Origin: Acinetobacter sp. ANC 3903
GTDB lineage: Bacteria > Pseudomonadota > Gammaproteobacteria > Pseudomonadales > Moraxellaceae
DNA: 64,000 nucleotides
Assembly: GCF_002135315.1 (NCBI RefSeq)
Contig: NZ_NEGA01000020.1
Span: 1 to 64,000 of the forward strand
Direction: 5' to 3'
Shown here: positions 36,893 to 45,413 of the stretch, in pieces
How the letters are laid out: the number at the start of each line of letters is the position of its first letter
Position numbering within the stretch: the first letter of the stretch is position 1
Notes under the pieces: generated by a model
Told to the model about the DNA's origin: nothing
Databases searched by the model: none
Seen by the model: only the letters and a program-made list of their open reading frames with translations
Made by a program: the position numbers and the translations under genes

Positions 36893-36929
36893 ATCTTTTT
36901 TATCGATATCGTTTAAAGCGGTGTAGGCT

Positions 36930-36960
36930 AAAAGCCAGTGGAAATCACTGGCTTTTGCTT
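36930..36960 (+). terminator. Rho-independent terminator after wzc
   Basis: A perfect 11-base stem (AAAAGCCAGTG / CACTGGCTTTT) with a GAAAT loop, followed by a T-rich stretch. It closes the wza-wzb-wzc operon. Confidence 0.85.
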
Positions 36961-37164
36961 TTGAGGCTTATTTTTATGGAAAATAAAAAACAGATATTTT
37001 ATTGTATGAGAAATGTTTTATATATTCAGACTGTTATAGAATAGTTGGGTTGATAAGAATATATTGGATTTCTGTACACCACGATTCCCTCGAAACGTGT
37101 TGAATAGAAAAGTCTGCTAAAATTAATGCAACTTTTTTAATATAAAATGATTTTGGGAAAACCT

Positions 37165-37869
37165 ATGAGTAAAGCCTTACCCATCGCTGTCGCTGTTATT
37201 TTAGGCGGTGCTGCACTTGTACCTGTTTATTATGCAACTCAAAACCCGGCTACTGCGACATCAAAAGCATCAAAAAATGCCTCTGCTGTTGAAAAAATCA
37301 GTTATGCACTTGGTTATGAAGTCGCACATCAAACACCACCTGAATTAGATATTAATAGCTTTGTTACAGGTGTACGTGAAGGTCATGCTCGTAATAAACC
37401 GGCTTATACAGAACAAGAGCTTCAACAAGCTTATCAGCAGTTCCAAAAAGAGATGCAACAGAAACAGCTTGATCAAGCAAAAACAGCTCAATCATCAAGT
37501 GACAATTTCTTGGCTGAAAACAAGAATAAACCAGGTGTAATCACCACGGCTTCAGGTTTACAGTACAAAATTATCAAAGAAGGTACAGGTAAGCAGCCGA
37601 CTGCAACTTCTGTTGTTACCGTGCATTACAAAGGCCAACTGGTCGATGGCAAGGTATTTGACAGCTCGATTGAACGTGGTCAACCTATTGAATTCCCCCT
37701 CAATCAGGTGATTCCGGGTTGGACTGAAGGCTTGCAACTGATGAAGGAAGGCGGTAAAGCTACCCTTTATATTCCTTCACAATTAGGCTATGGTGAACAG
37801 GGCGTTCCTGGCATGATTCCTGCCAATAGCACCCTTATTTTTGATGTTGAACTGATTAAAGTAAAATAA
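37165..37869 (+). CDS. fkpA: FKBP-type peptidyl-prolyl isomerase, FkpA-like
   Basis: A periplasmic or membrane-anchored prolyl isomerase that helps fold envelope proteins. The ATG at 37165 (MSKALPIAV) has GGGAAA just before it and is preferred over the ATG at 37147. After an N-terminal hydrophobic helix (about 4-22), the FkpA-type dimerisation domain runs to about residue 120, with the FKBP domain after it ([44 protein letters not shown]). It is a standard border gene of Acinetobacter K loci. Confidence 0.93.
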   Translation: MSKALPIAVAVILGGAALVPVYYATQNPATATSKASKNASAVEKISYALGYEVAHQTPPELDINSFVTGVREGHARNKPAYTEQELQQAYQQFQKEMQQKQLDQAKTAQSSSDNFLAENKNKPGVITTASGLQYKIIKEGTGKQPTATSVVTVHYKGQLVDGKVFDSSIERGQPIEFPLNQVIPGWTEGLQLMKEGGKATLYIPSQLGYGEQGVPGMIPANSTLIFDVELIKVK

Positions 37870-37875
37870 AAAATG

Positions 37876-37900
37876 AAGGAGAGCTTTTGCTCTCCTTATT
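37876..37900 (+). terminator. Hairpin between the two FKBP genes
   Basis: AAGGAGAGC-TTTT-GCTCTCCTT is a perfect 9-base stem. The following sequence is only moderately T-rich (ATTTATCTT), so it may be a partial terminator or an attenuator between the two FKBP genes. Confidence 0.6.
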
Positions 37901-37917
37901 TATCTTGAGATAAGAAA

Positions 37918-38619
37918 ATGAAAACACCTATAACACTACTTTGTTTATGCATGTGCACCACGGTAAGTTTTGCAAAACCGGTGACCAATACCAGCAGTTT
38001 AAAGGAACAAGTTGGTTACAGCTTTGGTTATTTAATGGCACGTAGCAATGCTGAATCGTTTAAAGATTTAGACCTGGAGGCTTTCATCCTTGGTTTAAAG
38101 ACAGCCACTGAAGGCGGTAAATCTGCCCTGACCGATGAGGAAATGGCTCGGGTTCTGAATCAACAGAAAAAACAGAGTGAAGCTAAACAACTAATTGAAT
38201 TAAAACAAAAAGCCGAAGCCAATGCCAAGACTGGGGCTGAATTTCTAGCTGCCAATGCTAAAAAAGAAGGCGTTCAGACCACCAAATCGGGTTTGCAATA
38301 TCAGATTTTAAAACAGGGTAATGGCAAATCACCAAAGGCCAATTCCATGGTGAAAGTCAATTATGAAGGCCGATTGATTGATGGAACGGTATTTGACAGT
38401 TCAATTGCCCGAAATCAGCCAGCGGAGTTTCAGCTGAGCCAAGTCATTCAGGGCTGGACTGAAGGTCTACAGCTCATGAAAGAAGGTGCCAAATATCGCT
38501 TTTTCATTCCAGCGCAACTGGGTTACGGCCAAATTGGTTCTGGTGATGTGATTGAACCGAATAGCACCTTAATTTTTGATGTTGAACTGCTTGAGGTGTT
38601 ACCTAAATCCAGCAAATAA
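37918..38619 (+). CDS. Second FKBP-type peptidyl-prolyl isomerase
   Basis: A 233-residue paralogue of the preceding gene, exported by a cleavable signal (MKTPITLLCLCMCTTVSFA). It has the FkpA-like N-terminal helical region (residues 28-125) and a C-terminal FKBP domain ([47 protein letters not shown]). The tandem arrangement suggests gene duplication; both look intact. Expected to act in the periplasm as chaperone/isomerase. Separated from its twin by a hairpin. Confidence 0.92.
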   Translation: MKTPITLLCLCMCTTVSFAKPVTNTSSLKEQVGYSFGYLMARSNAESFKDLDLEAFILGLKTATEGGKSALTDEEMARVLNQQKKQSEAKQLIELKQKAEANAKTGAEFLAANAKKEGVQTTKSGLQYQILKQGNGKSPKANSMVKVNYEGRLIDGTVFDSSIARNQPAEFQLSQVIQGWTEGLQLMKEGAKYRFFIPAQLGYGQIGSGDVIEPNSTLIFDVELLEVLPKSSK

Positions 38620-38974
38620 TGGATTGGTCACTTTTCACTAGAAAATAGCGAGTGAGTCAATCTCAGACTCCCCAACAGTCATGGCTGCTCGCTTTTTATC
38701 AGGATTTATCATACCCCATCATGCGCTTGCTCATTAAAGAAGCCATTATTGCTAAATTTTGCCTCTCAATTAGCTATCTCTCCCCTCCCTCTTAGATAAA
38801 ATTAAAAACTATATTTATTCAATATTTAGATTAATTATGTAGCGAATTAAAAGCATGTTTCAATTTATGCATAATAGTATGCCGTCAAAATTGTCCAATC
38901 TTGTACAATCATTAAAGAAATTCATTTCTATATTTTAATCAATACGTTTTTTATTCATTACAAGGATTGAATCA
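38620..38974. other. Intergenic region with candidate terminator
   Basis: This 355-base region holds no supported gene. AGCGAG (38647-38652) pairs with CTCGCT (38688-38693), followed by five T, with a smaller GAGTC/GACTC hairpin inside; this is a plausible but imperfect terminator for the second FKBP gene. Near 38901-38908 is the palindrome TTGTACAA. The rest is AT-rich and probably contains the promoter of the hydrolase gene, which has AAGGA shortly before its ATG. Confidence 0.45.
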
Positions 38975-39715
38975 ATGACTTTCAGCATTAAAACCCGCGA
39001 AATTCAGTACACCGCGCCAGACGGAACACATTTGATTGGATACTTTGCCGCACCTGAATCAGAAAAACCGCTCGCGGGCATTATTGTTGTACCAGAATGG
39101 TGGGGACGAAATGATTACACAGAACAACGTGCGCGCGAGCTGGCCGAACACGGCTATGCAGCTCTTGCCATTGATATGTACGGAGATAAAAAAGTCACCA
39201 CGGCTGTGCCTCAAGCCAGCGAATGGATGATGCAAACCTTTGAAGATCCTGAAACAATTGTGACTCGTGCGTCCGCAGGTTTAGCAACATTAGCAGCGCA
39301 AGACGAGGTAAATGCAGATAAACTCGCAGCTGTAGGCTTTTGTTATGGTGGTAAGGTGGTACTTGATCTGGCACGTTCCGGAGCAAATCTACAGGCTGTA
39401 GCGACCTTTCATGGCAACTTGACCCCGAAAGCCCCGGCACAACCCGGACAGGTGAAAGCAGAAATTCTAGTGCTCCACGGAGAACTGGACAGCATGGTCA
39501 GCCTGGAAGATGTAGCGCGCTTTAAAGAAGAAATGCAGGCTGCTCAAGTTGAGCATGATGTCATTATCTTCGAAGGTGCTAAACATGGCTTTAGCAACCC
39601 GCTTGCAGACGAGCGTGCCAAAGCCAATGGTGTTGATTTGGGTTATAACGCGGCAGCTGAACAGCAAGGTTTATCTGCCATGTACCAACTATTTAAAAAG
39701 CGACTTGGTGAATAA
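38975..39715 (+). CDS. Dienelactone hydrolase family protein
   Basis: A 246-residue alpha/beta hydrolase. The catalytic triad is visible: cysteine nucleophile in GFCYGG, aspartate in LHGELDSMVS, histidine in KHGFSNP. It begins with a short beta strand region and IIVVPEWWGRND, typical of the dienelactone hydrolase group. True substrates of chromosomal copies outside aromatic pathways are unclear. It stands alone with no degradation genes nearby, so a general carboxylesterase role is as likely as dienelactone hydrolysis. Confidence 0.92.
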   Translation: MTFSIKTREIQYTAPDGTHLIGYFAAPESEKPLAGIIVVPEWWGRNDYTEQRARELAEHGYAALAIDMYGDKKVTTAVPQASEWMMQTFEDPETIVTRASAGLATLAAQDEVNADKLAAVGFCYGGKVVLDLARSGANLQAVATFHGNLTPKAPAQPGQVKAEILVLHGELDSMVSLEDVARFKEEMQAAQVEHDVIIFEGAKHGFSNPLADERAKANGVDLGYNAAAEQQGLSAMYQLFKKRLGE

Positions 39716-39787
39716 CGATGAAGGTGAAAATGGCTCTGCTATTTTTACCCATCCAGTGACATGGATCATTTAAGAGAGGATAGAACA

Positions 39788-40150
39788 ATGACTGAAAACA
39801 ATTGCCCATATTGTAACTTTGATGAATATGACATCATTGATAAAAATGATTTCGGTGTAATTTTACCCGAGCCAAATGCTTTATCTAAAGGTCACTCGGT
39901 TATTGTTCCTCTGCGCCATGTCAGCTCTTTTTTTGATATCACTGATAAAGAACGTAAAAGTTTGATGTCCCTGCTTGAGCTTGCCCGTAATGAATTAAAG
40001 TTACGTTACCATCCTTCAGGTTTCCATATTGGCTTTAATGATGGTGCGGTGTTTGGTCAGGCGGATGAACATCTGCACATCCATATTATTCCATGCTATG
40101 AAGGCCAAACCCTGAAACTGGATGAACGTTGGGGTATGCTCAGCGAATAA
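39788..40150 (+). CDS. HIT family protein (histidine triad hydrolase)
   Basis: A 120-residue nucleotide hydrolase of the HIT/Ap4A-hydrolase branch. The start at 39788 is chosen because GAGAGGA lies just upstream; the ORF's earlier ATG at 39761 is unsupported. It opens with CPYC (zinc-like cysteine pair) and has the triad HLHIHIIP near residues 97-104. FDITDKERKSLMSLLELAR is the usual central helix. Likely acts on purine nucleotide phosphoramidates or dinucleotides; the substrate is unknown. It is followed by a strong terminator. Confidence 0.92.
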   Translation: MTENNCPYCNFDEYDIIDKNDFGVILPEPNALSKGHSVIVPLRHVSSFFDITDKERKSLMSLLELARNELKLRYHPSGFHIGFNDGAVFGQADEHLHIHIIPCYEGQTLKLDERWGMLSE

Positions 40151-40173
40151 AAATGGACTGGGCTTTATCAATC

Positions 40174-40205
40174 AAAAAATGATGCTTCGGCATCATTTTT
40201 TTGCT
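40174..40205 (+). terminator. UUCG-loop terminator after the HIT gene
   Basis: AAAAAATGATGC-TTCG-GCATCATTTTTTT forms a perfect stem of 12 bases with a stable TTCG loop and T run. One of the clearest intrinsic terminators in the window; the A/T symmetry could allow use in both directions. Confidence 0.9.
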
Positions 40206-40272
40206 TATAGCACCACCGCAGTCCCAGATAATTTTCGTTATACTATTCATCTATTCCCAATCTACGGTTCAC

Positions 40273-41307
40273 ATGTCACAGTTTTCTTTTGCCGATGCCC
40301 TGCTTTCCTGGTTTGATATTCATGGTCGTCATGATTTGCCCTGGCAAGTGGTAGACGATCCTTATAAGGTCTGGGTCTCTGAAATCATGTTACAGCAAAC
40401 CCAAGTTAAGACTGTGCTGCAATATTTTCAGCGTTTTATTGAGCGCTTTCCCACAGTTGAAGATTTAGGACAGGCCAGTTGGAATGATGTGGCACCGTAT
40501 TGGGCCGGTCTGGGTTATTATGCCCGCGCTCGAAATTTGCATAAAGCTGCGGGAATAGTGGCTCGTCAAGGTCATTTTCCCTCAACACGTGAGGAATGGA
40601 TGGAACTTCCCGGTATTGGCCCATCCACTGCAGGGGCATTGATGTCACTGGGTTTGCGTCAGTACGGCGTGATTATGGATGGCAATGTCAAACGGGTCTT
40701 GGCACGTTTCTTTGCCATTGAAGATGATCTGTCCAAGCCTGTGCATGAACGTGCCATGTGGCAGCTGGCAGAACGGCTTTGCCCGGTCGAACGCAATCAT
40801 GACTATACCCAGGCAATTATGGATCTGGGTGCGACCATCTGTACGCCGAAAAAACCGCTCTGTTTATATTGCCCGATGCAACAGCCCTGCAAAGCACATC
40901 AGCAGGGGCTAGAAACCGAACTACCGTTTAAAAAGGCCAAAAAACCTGTTCCGGTAAAATCAGCACAAGTTTTGCTGATTCAGTCGCATGATCAATGGCT
41001 ATGGCAACAACGCCCGAATAGCGGATTATGGGGTGGCTTATGGTGCCTGCCCATTATTGAAGATGCTGCCGAATTTGAGCAACTGTGCCAATCTTTAGGC
41101 TTAAAAAAACTGCTGCATCGCGCTGCAATCAGTCATAGTTTTACCCATTTCACCTGGCAACTGGAAGCCCTGTGTTTTGAGCTGGATGCGGATCAGCAGG
41201 AACATCTTGCAATCGAGCTGAATGGCACATGGTTAACGCCACAAAAGGCAACAGCCATGGGCCTGCCCACTGCAATGAAAAAATTGATCTCTGCTGTAAA
41301 TTTATGA
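40273..41307 (+). CDS. mutY: A/G-specific adenine DNA glycosylase MutY
   Basis: MutY removes adenine mispaired with 8-oxoguanine. The start at 40273 (MSQFSFADALLSWF) is chosen by family alignment; the ORF's earlier start at 40201 falls within the terminator. The 344 residues contain the helix-hairpin-helix LPGIGPSTAGAL, the catalytic aspartate in IMDGNVKRVLAR, a 4Fe-4S cluster (C-x6-C-x2-C-x5-C in the CTPKKPLCLYC segment), and the C-terminal NUDIX-like recognition domain (WGGLWCLP). No co-transcribed partner is evident. Confidence 0.95.
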   Translation: MSQFSFADALLSWFDIHGRHDLPWQVVDDPYKVWVSEIMLQQTQVKTVLQYFQRFIERFPTVEDLGQASWNDVAPYWAGLGYYARARNLHKAAGIVARQGHFPSTREEWMELPGIGPSTAGALMSLGLRQYGVIMDGNVKRVLARFFAIEDDLSKPVHERAMWQLAERLCPVERNHDYTQAIMDLGATICTPKKPLCLYCPMQQPCKAHQQGLETELPFKKAKKPVPVKSAQVLLIQSHDQWLWQQRPNSGLWGGLWCLPIIEDAAEFEQLCQSLGLKKLLHRAAISHSFTHFTWQLEALCFELDADQQEHLAIELNGTWLTPQKATAMGLPTAMKKLISAVNL

Positions 41308-41352
41308 CATAGTCAGGCATAAGACTTTAAAAGAATTTTCATAGTCATAAGC

Positions 41353-41913
41353 ATGAAAAAAGGATGCCGCGTGCTACGTTTTATTTCGGCCTTATTTTTG
41401 GGTTTGAGCATTTTATGGATTGCGGCATGTACCTCGACGCCGAAAAAGCCTTCCACTACCCCACTTCCTCCCGTTCAGGTGCAAAAGCTGAAGAGTATGC
41501 AACTGAAATCATCCTTGCCTATTCCTGTACAAAATATCAAGGCCAAACAGTTAAAAGATACCTGGGGCGCTTCCCGCAGTAGTGGCCGCACCCATGAAGG
41601 CATTGATATTATGGCTCCACGTGGAACAAAAGTGTTTAGTGCCACAGAAGGCCTCATTGCCGACTTACGCAATAACAATTTGGGTGGTAAAGTGGTTTGG
41701 ATTTTGGGACCGGGTGGAAGCTGGCATTACTATGCGCATCTTGATGATCATAAGCGCAATTTAAATGTTGGTGATTATGTGAAAAAGGGCGATCTCATCG
41801 GCTATGTCGGCAATACCGGCAATGCACGCCATACTGCCCCGCATTTGCATTACGGCATTTATCTTGAGGGTAAAGGTCGTGGTGTGGTGAATCCCTATCC
41901 GTATTTACGTTAA
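41353..41913 (+). CDS. M23-family (LytM-domain) lipoprotein, NlpD/EnvC-like
   Basis: A 186-residue predicted lipoprotein: signal with lipobox IAAC (cysteine near residue 26), a short proline-rich linker, and a LytM domain from about residue 60. The zinc motifs HEGIDIMAPRG and HLHYGIY are present, which suggests a catalytically competent endopeptidase rather than a degenerate amidase activator. The preceding DTWGASRSSGRTHEG block fits. No LysM domain is seen, in contrast to NlpD. Likely localised to the outer membrane and acting on peptidoglycan. Confidence 0.9.
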   Translation: MKKGCRVLRFISALFLGLSILWIAACTSTPKKPSTTPLPPVQVQKLKSMQLKSSLPIPVQNIKAKQLKDTWGASRSSGRTHEGIDIMAPRGTKVFSATEGLIADLRNNNLGGKVVWILGPGGSWHYYAHLDDHKRNLNVGDYVKKGDLIGYVGNTGNARHTAPHLHYGIYLEGKGRGVVNPYPYLR

Positions 41914-41929
41914 TTTTTAGGAACTATTC

Positions 41930-42175
41930 ATGTCAGAAGCGTTGATCAACCGTTTGGTCGAATTTGCTGAATCAGGCAACCAGCAAAAAATTGTTTTGGC
42001 AGGACAAACCCACCAGGGCTGGGTGATGGAAATTACTGAAGAAGCGCTTTTGATCAGTACCGGTTTTGCCGAAAAAGCAGGCAAAGACATGTGGATTCAA
42101 TTCACTGACTTACCGCAAGCTGAACTGTATTACTGGGATAACCAGCAAGATCAATGGACTGAATTCAAGCTTTAA
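41930..42175 (+). CDS. Small conserved-type hypothetical protein (81 aa)
   Basis: I do not recognise this family. The 81 residues have no signal peptide or membrane helix. They are acidic and look mostly beta: IVLAGQTHQGWVMEITEEALLIST followed by DMWIQFTDLPQAELYYW resembles a small beta-barrel, somewhat like an Sm/SH3 fold; this is inference by eye only. It lies 17 bases after the M23 lipoprotein gene and 22 before tag, with a ribosome site (TTTTTAGGAAC) upstream, so it is probably a real gene in a short operon. Confidence 0.75.
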   Translation: MSEALINRLVEFAESGNQQKIVLAGQTHQGWVMEITEEALLISTGFAEKAGKDMWIQFTDLPQAELYYWDNQQDQWTEFKL

Positions 42176-42196
42176 ATCTAGTCGGGAGCATCAAAA

Positions 42197-42781
42197 ATGT
42201 CGATTCAACGCTGTGGCTGGTGCTCGAATAATCCACTGTATATGGCCTACCATGATCATGAGTGGGGCCAAGCCAGTCATGAAGAGGCCCACTTATTTGA
42301 AATGTTGTGTCTGGAAGGACAACAGGCCGGTTTGTCCTGGATTACCGTGCTGAGAAAGCGTGAAGCTTACCGTGAACATTTCTTTCAATACCCGATTGCC
42401 AAGATCGCCCAGTTCAGTGATGCAGAACTTGAAGACAAACTGCAGGATGCCGGCTTGATCCGGCATATCGGCAAGCTCAAAGCGATTCGAGACAATGCCA
42501 TTGCCTGGCAACATTTAACACAACAATTAAAACCACAACACAGCAATGTCAGCGACTGGTTATGGAGTTTCGTCAATCACCAGACTGTAGTCAATGATGT
42601 TCCTGATTATCGTCAGGCACCCGCCCAAACCGACACCAGCCTTGCACTATCCAAAGCCTTAAAAAAGAAAGGCTTTAAATTTGTTGGACCCACCACCTGT
42701 TATGCCTTTATGCAAGCGGTGGGTATGGTCAATGACCATGAAAATCACTGCGCGTTTAAAACAAGTTCATCATTAAAATGA
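42197..42781 (+). CDS. tag: DNA-3-methyladenine glycosylase I
   Basis: Tag excises 3-methyladenine from alkylated DNA. The 194-residue protein has the zinc-binding pattern: RCGWC near the N-terminus, YHDHEWG, and the C-terminal NDHENHC. The substrate pocket segment EGQQAGLSWITVLRKREAYR and FVGPTTCYAFMQAVGMVNDH are diagnostic. Full length, intact. Confidence 0.95.
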   Translation: MSIQRCGWCSNNPLYMAYHDHEWGQASHEEAHLFEMLCLEGQQAGLSWITVLRKREAYREHFFQYPIAKIAQFSDAELEDKLQDAGLIRHIGKLKAIRDNAIAWQHLTQQLKPQHSNVSDWLWSFVNHQTVVNDVPDYRQAPAQTDTSLALSKALKKKGFKFVGPTTCYAFMQAVGMVNDHENHCAFKTSSSLK

Positions 42782-42799
42782 TCATGAAAGGATTTTGCC

Positions 42800-43822
42800 A
42801 TGAGTAATAATATTATCCATGCCTATGCAGCCATGCAGGCAGGTGCAGCACTAGAGCCCTACCAATTTGATGCCGGAGAACTGCAGCCGCATCAAGTGGA
42901 AGTTAAAGTCGAATATTGCGGCCTATGTCATTCTGATATTTCCGTAATCAACAATGACTGGAAATCTTCGGTTTATCCGGTGGTGGCCGGGCATGAAATT
43001 ATTGGCACCATTACCCAGGTGGGTTCAGAAGCCAAAGGTTTGAAAGTGGGACAACGCGTTGGCATCGGTTGGACTGCTGAAAGTTGCCAATATTGCGATC
43101 CGTGTATATCGGGTCAGCAAGTGCTATGTACTGGCGGACAAACGGCGACCATTGTTGGACATGCCGGTGGATTTGCCGACAAAGTCCGTGCCGGCTGGCA
43201 ATGGGTGATTCCTCTACCTGAAGATCTGGATCCTGAAAGTGCTGGACCGCTACTCTGTGGTGGTATTACCGTATTTGATCCGATTCTAAAACATCAAATT
43301 CAAGCCATACATCATGTGGGTGTGATCGGGATTGGCGGCTTAGGTCATATGGCAATCAAACTGCTGAAAGCCTGGGGCTGTGAAATTACCGCCTTTACTT
43401 CAAATTTAGACAAAACTGAAGAACTGAAAGCCATGGGCGCAGATCATGTGGTGAATAGCCGTGACCTTCAAGCCATTAAATCGCAACGCGGCAAGTTTGA
43501 TTTATTGCTGAGTACCGTTAATGTCACTTTAGACTGGTCGGCCTATTTAAGTACCCTAGCCCCAAACGGTACTGTGCATATGCTGGGTCTGGTTCTTGAG
43601 CCTATGCAGATCTCAGCTGGTTCGCTAATTGGGGGTGCCAAATCAGTAACTGGTTCACCGACAGGTTCTCCTGCTGCACTGCGTCAGTTATTGAAATTTG
43701 CTGCGCGTAAAAATATTGCACCGCAAATTGAAGTTTTTCCGATGTCACAACTCAATCAAGCAATTGAACACCTACATTCCGGTAAAGCCCGTTATCGTAT
43801 TGTGTTAAAAGCTGATTTCTAA
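42800..43822 (+). CDS. Zinc-dependent NAD(P) alcohol dehydrogenase (CAD/YahK-like)
   Basis: A 340-residue medium-chain dehydrogenase. The catalytic zinc ligands appear in [14 protein letters not shown] and the later cysteine of [11 protein letters not shown]. The structural zinc cysteines are in [15 protein letters not shown] and the dinucleotide motif is [13 protein letters not shown]. This composition fits the cinnamyl alcohol dehydrogenase-like branch, which reduces aldehydes with NADPH. It follows tag by 18 bases; functional link unknown. Contrast with the two-domain enzyme at 8013, which lacks these cysteines. Confidence 0.92.
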   Translation: MSNNIIHAYAAMQAGAALEPYQFDAGELQPHQVEVKVEYCGLCHSDISVINNDWKSSVYPVVAGHEIIGTITQVGSEAKGLKVGQRVGIGWTAESCQYCDPCISGQQVLCTGGQTATIVGHAGGFADKVRAGWQWVIPLPEDLDPESAGPLLCGGITVFDPILKHQIQAIHHVGVIGIGGLGHMAIKLLKAWGCEITAFTSNLDKTEELKAMGADHVVNSRDLQAIKSQRGKFDLLLSTVNVTLDWSAYLSTLAPNGTVHMLGLVLEPMQISAGSLIGGAKSVTGSPTGSPAALRQLLKFAARKNIAPQIEVFPMSQLNQAIEHLHSGKARYRIVLKADF

Positions 43823-43849
43823 TTTTTCTTTCATCTTGCTAAATTTTAG

Positions 43850-43880
43850 TCTACCCAACCAATACAGTTGGGTAGATTTC
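43850..43880 (+). terminator. Hairpin between adh and convergent lysR
   Basis: TCTACCCAAC pairs with GTTGGGTAGA (10 bases, 7-base loop), followed by only a short T stretch. It lies between convergent genes and is a moderate terminator candidate. Confidence 0.6.
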
Positions 43881-43905
43881 CATAGATACTTCACATTTAA
43901 ATCGC

Positions 43906-44796
43906 TTATAAATATCCTGCAAGCTTCCGCGCAAGAAACTCGATAAATAGATGCACCCGTTTCGGCAGGTGCTCTTGCCGATAATAAACCGCATGGATTT
44001 TTTGCTCACGTGGATGAATTTGATCTTCAAATAAGGCGTTCAGGCGGCCGGTCTGTAAATCTTCTTCCACCAAAAAACGTGATAAACAGCTGATTCCGAC
44101 TCCTTCTAAAGTCAGCTGGCGAACTGTTTCACCACTGGAGGCCTTGATTTTAGGATGTACGCTAAAATCTTCACCATGCAACTGAATTGGCCAGCTATTT
44201 AAATGTGTCGGTTGACTAAAACCCAGTAAGGTATGCTGCGATAAATCCGCAGCGGATTGCGGTATTCCCTTCTGTTCTAAATAGATCGGACTAGCCACAA
44301 TATAGAGTCGGCTTCGGCACAATAATTTGGCGCGCAAACTTGAATCCTGCAATTCACCAAAACGGATCGCGACATCGGTTTTATGTTCCAGCAAATCAAT
44401 GATTTGATCATGAGTATTCAGTTCAATTTCAATATTCGGATAATGCTGGATAAACTCCTGAATCAGCGGCACAATTACATGCAAAATAAAGGGTGTAGCG
44501 GAGTCCACCCGAATCAGACCGGAAGTATCACTATCCGATTGCAGCAATGCATCTTCGGCTGCAGCCAGATCATTGAGAATTTTACGGGCTTTTTCTAGAA
44601 ATAATTGCCCTTCCTGGGTCAATTTAAGCTTACGGGTAGTGCGTTCCAACAAGGTCACATTCAGCTTATTTTCAAGACGTTGCAAAGCACGACTGACTCC
44701 TGAGGTAGTCTGCGCTAAGCGCTCGGCTGCCATGACAATCGAGCCGCTATCTACAATGGTCACAAAGGCCTGTAATTCATCGATGGTCGATTTCAT
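43906..44796 (-). CDS. LysR-family transcriptional regulator
   Basis: A 296-residue LysR regulator. The N-terminal winged helix-turn-helix reads LQAFVTIVDSGSIVMAAERLAQTTSGVSRALQRLE (split in domains), followed by the effector domain from about residue 88. The ATG at 44796 (MKSTIDELQ) fits the family length better than the GTG at 44844. It is divergent from a truncated MFS transporter gene, its probable former target. Two palindromes lie in the shared intergenic region. It belongs to the common CrgA-like set that regulates efflux or oxidoreductase genes. Confidence 0.92.
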   Translation of the reverse strand: MKSTIDELQAFVTIVDSGSIVMAAERLAQTTSGVSRALQRLENKLNVTLLERTTRKLKLTQEGQLFLEKARKILNDLAAAEDALLQSDSDTSGLIRVDSATPFILHVIVPLIQEFIQHYPNIEIELNTHDQIIDLLEHKTDVAIRFGELQDSSLRAKLLCRSRLYIVASPIYLEQKGIPQSAADLSQHTLLGFSQPTHLNSWPIQLHGEDFSVHPKIKASSGETVRQLTLEGVGISCLSRFLVEEDLQTGRLNALFEDQIHPREQKIHAVYYRQEHLPKRVHLFIEFLARKLAGYL

Positions 44797-44807
44797 CTTC
44801 CACTCAT

Positions 44808-44828
44808 TTATTGATTTTTGATCAATAA
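44808..44828. promoter_or_regulatory. Palindrome upstream of lysR (regulator-binding candidate)
   Basis: TTATTGAT-TTTTG-ATCAATAA is a perfect 8-base inverted repeat 11 bases upstream of the lysR start. The position suits LysR autoregulation. Not shown experimentally. Confidence 0.5.
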
Positions 44829-44856
44829 TATTTTGCAAATTCACCTATTTTTTAGC

Positions 44857-44870
44857 AACAATAAATTGTT
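44857..44870. promoter_or_regulatory. Second palindrome in the lysR-MFS intergenic region
   Basis: AACAAT-AA-ATTGTT is a perfect 14-base palindrome about 35 bases from the first, nearer the broken transporter gene. The spacing would suit an activation site of a LysR tetramer. Confidence 0.45.
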
Positions 44871-44904
44871 CAAAATCGCGATCATCTTAAAACTTAAATA
44901 CTGA

Positions 44905-45360
44905 GTCCATTATGGTTGTTCCATCGGCAATCATTTGGGTGGTAAGTTTGCCGACCTGTCTTTAGATAAAACCCTGATTGGCTTTTTAATACTGTTAATG
45001 CTGTTAATACTATTAATGCTGATGATGCTGCTCTTTCCAGTTTTAGCAACGACGGCGATCGGTGCAGCATTAGCTTTAGTTATCTGGGGTTCGGCTGCCT
45101 TTGCTGTGGTTCCCCCCCTACAAATGCGGGTAATGTCAGTTGCACACGATGCTCCTGGTCTGGCATCTTCAGTCAACATTGGTGCCTTTAACCTCGGAAA
45201 TGCCTTAGGTGCAATTGCAGGCGCAACCGTACTGAATATGGGACTGAACTATACGGCGGTTTCATTTTCCGGTGCTGGACTCAGTCTGATTGCTTTGCTG
45301 TTGGTACTGATTCAAATCAAATTCGTAGCTCATAAAGCAGTGGATTATCAGCCCTGCTGA
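44905..45360 (+). pseudogene. Truncated MFS transporter (C-terminal remnant)
   Basis: The reading frame matches only the C-terminal third of a DHA1-type major facilitator (AraJ-like): IGNHLGGKFADLSLDK, PPLQMRVMSVAHDAPGLASSVNIGAFNLGNALGAI, then a last helix. In-frame homology begins right after a TGA (44902-44904), with no start codon or ribosome site in the usual place (nearest is TTG at 44935). About 250 N-terminal residues expected for the family are absent, so a deletion has removed them and fused the tail to the lysR intergenic region. A 9-base tandem repeat (44983-45030) encodes LILLML-type residues in one helix. Confidence 0.85.
44983..45030. repeat. 9-base tandem repeat inside the MFS remnant
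   Basis: About five degenerate copies of CTGTTAATG (variants CTGTTAATA, CTATTAATG, CTGATGATG) in direct tandem. They encode leucine/methionine-rich sequence in a membrane helix. Such repeats can expand or contract in frame. Confidence 0.7.
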
Positions 45361-45375
45361 TAAAATAAAGCGAAG

Positions 45376-45410
45376 AAAAAGTCCGCATCATGCGGACTTT
45401 TTATTTTTCC
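45376..45410. terminator. Bidirectional terminator between MFS remnant and START-domain gene
   Basis: AAAAAGTCCGCA-TCA-TGCGGACTTTTT is a perfect 12-base stem with A and T runs on either side, placed between convergent genes. It should stop transcription from both directions. Confidence 0.88.
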
Positions 45411-45413
45411 TGA

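Noticed and set aside
44935..45360. The 141-residue frame as an intact small membrane protein
   Set aside because: It begins with TTG in the middle of a recognisable transporter sequence and homology continues upstream to a stop codon, so it is a truncated remnant.
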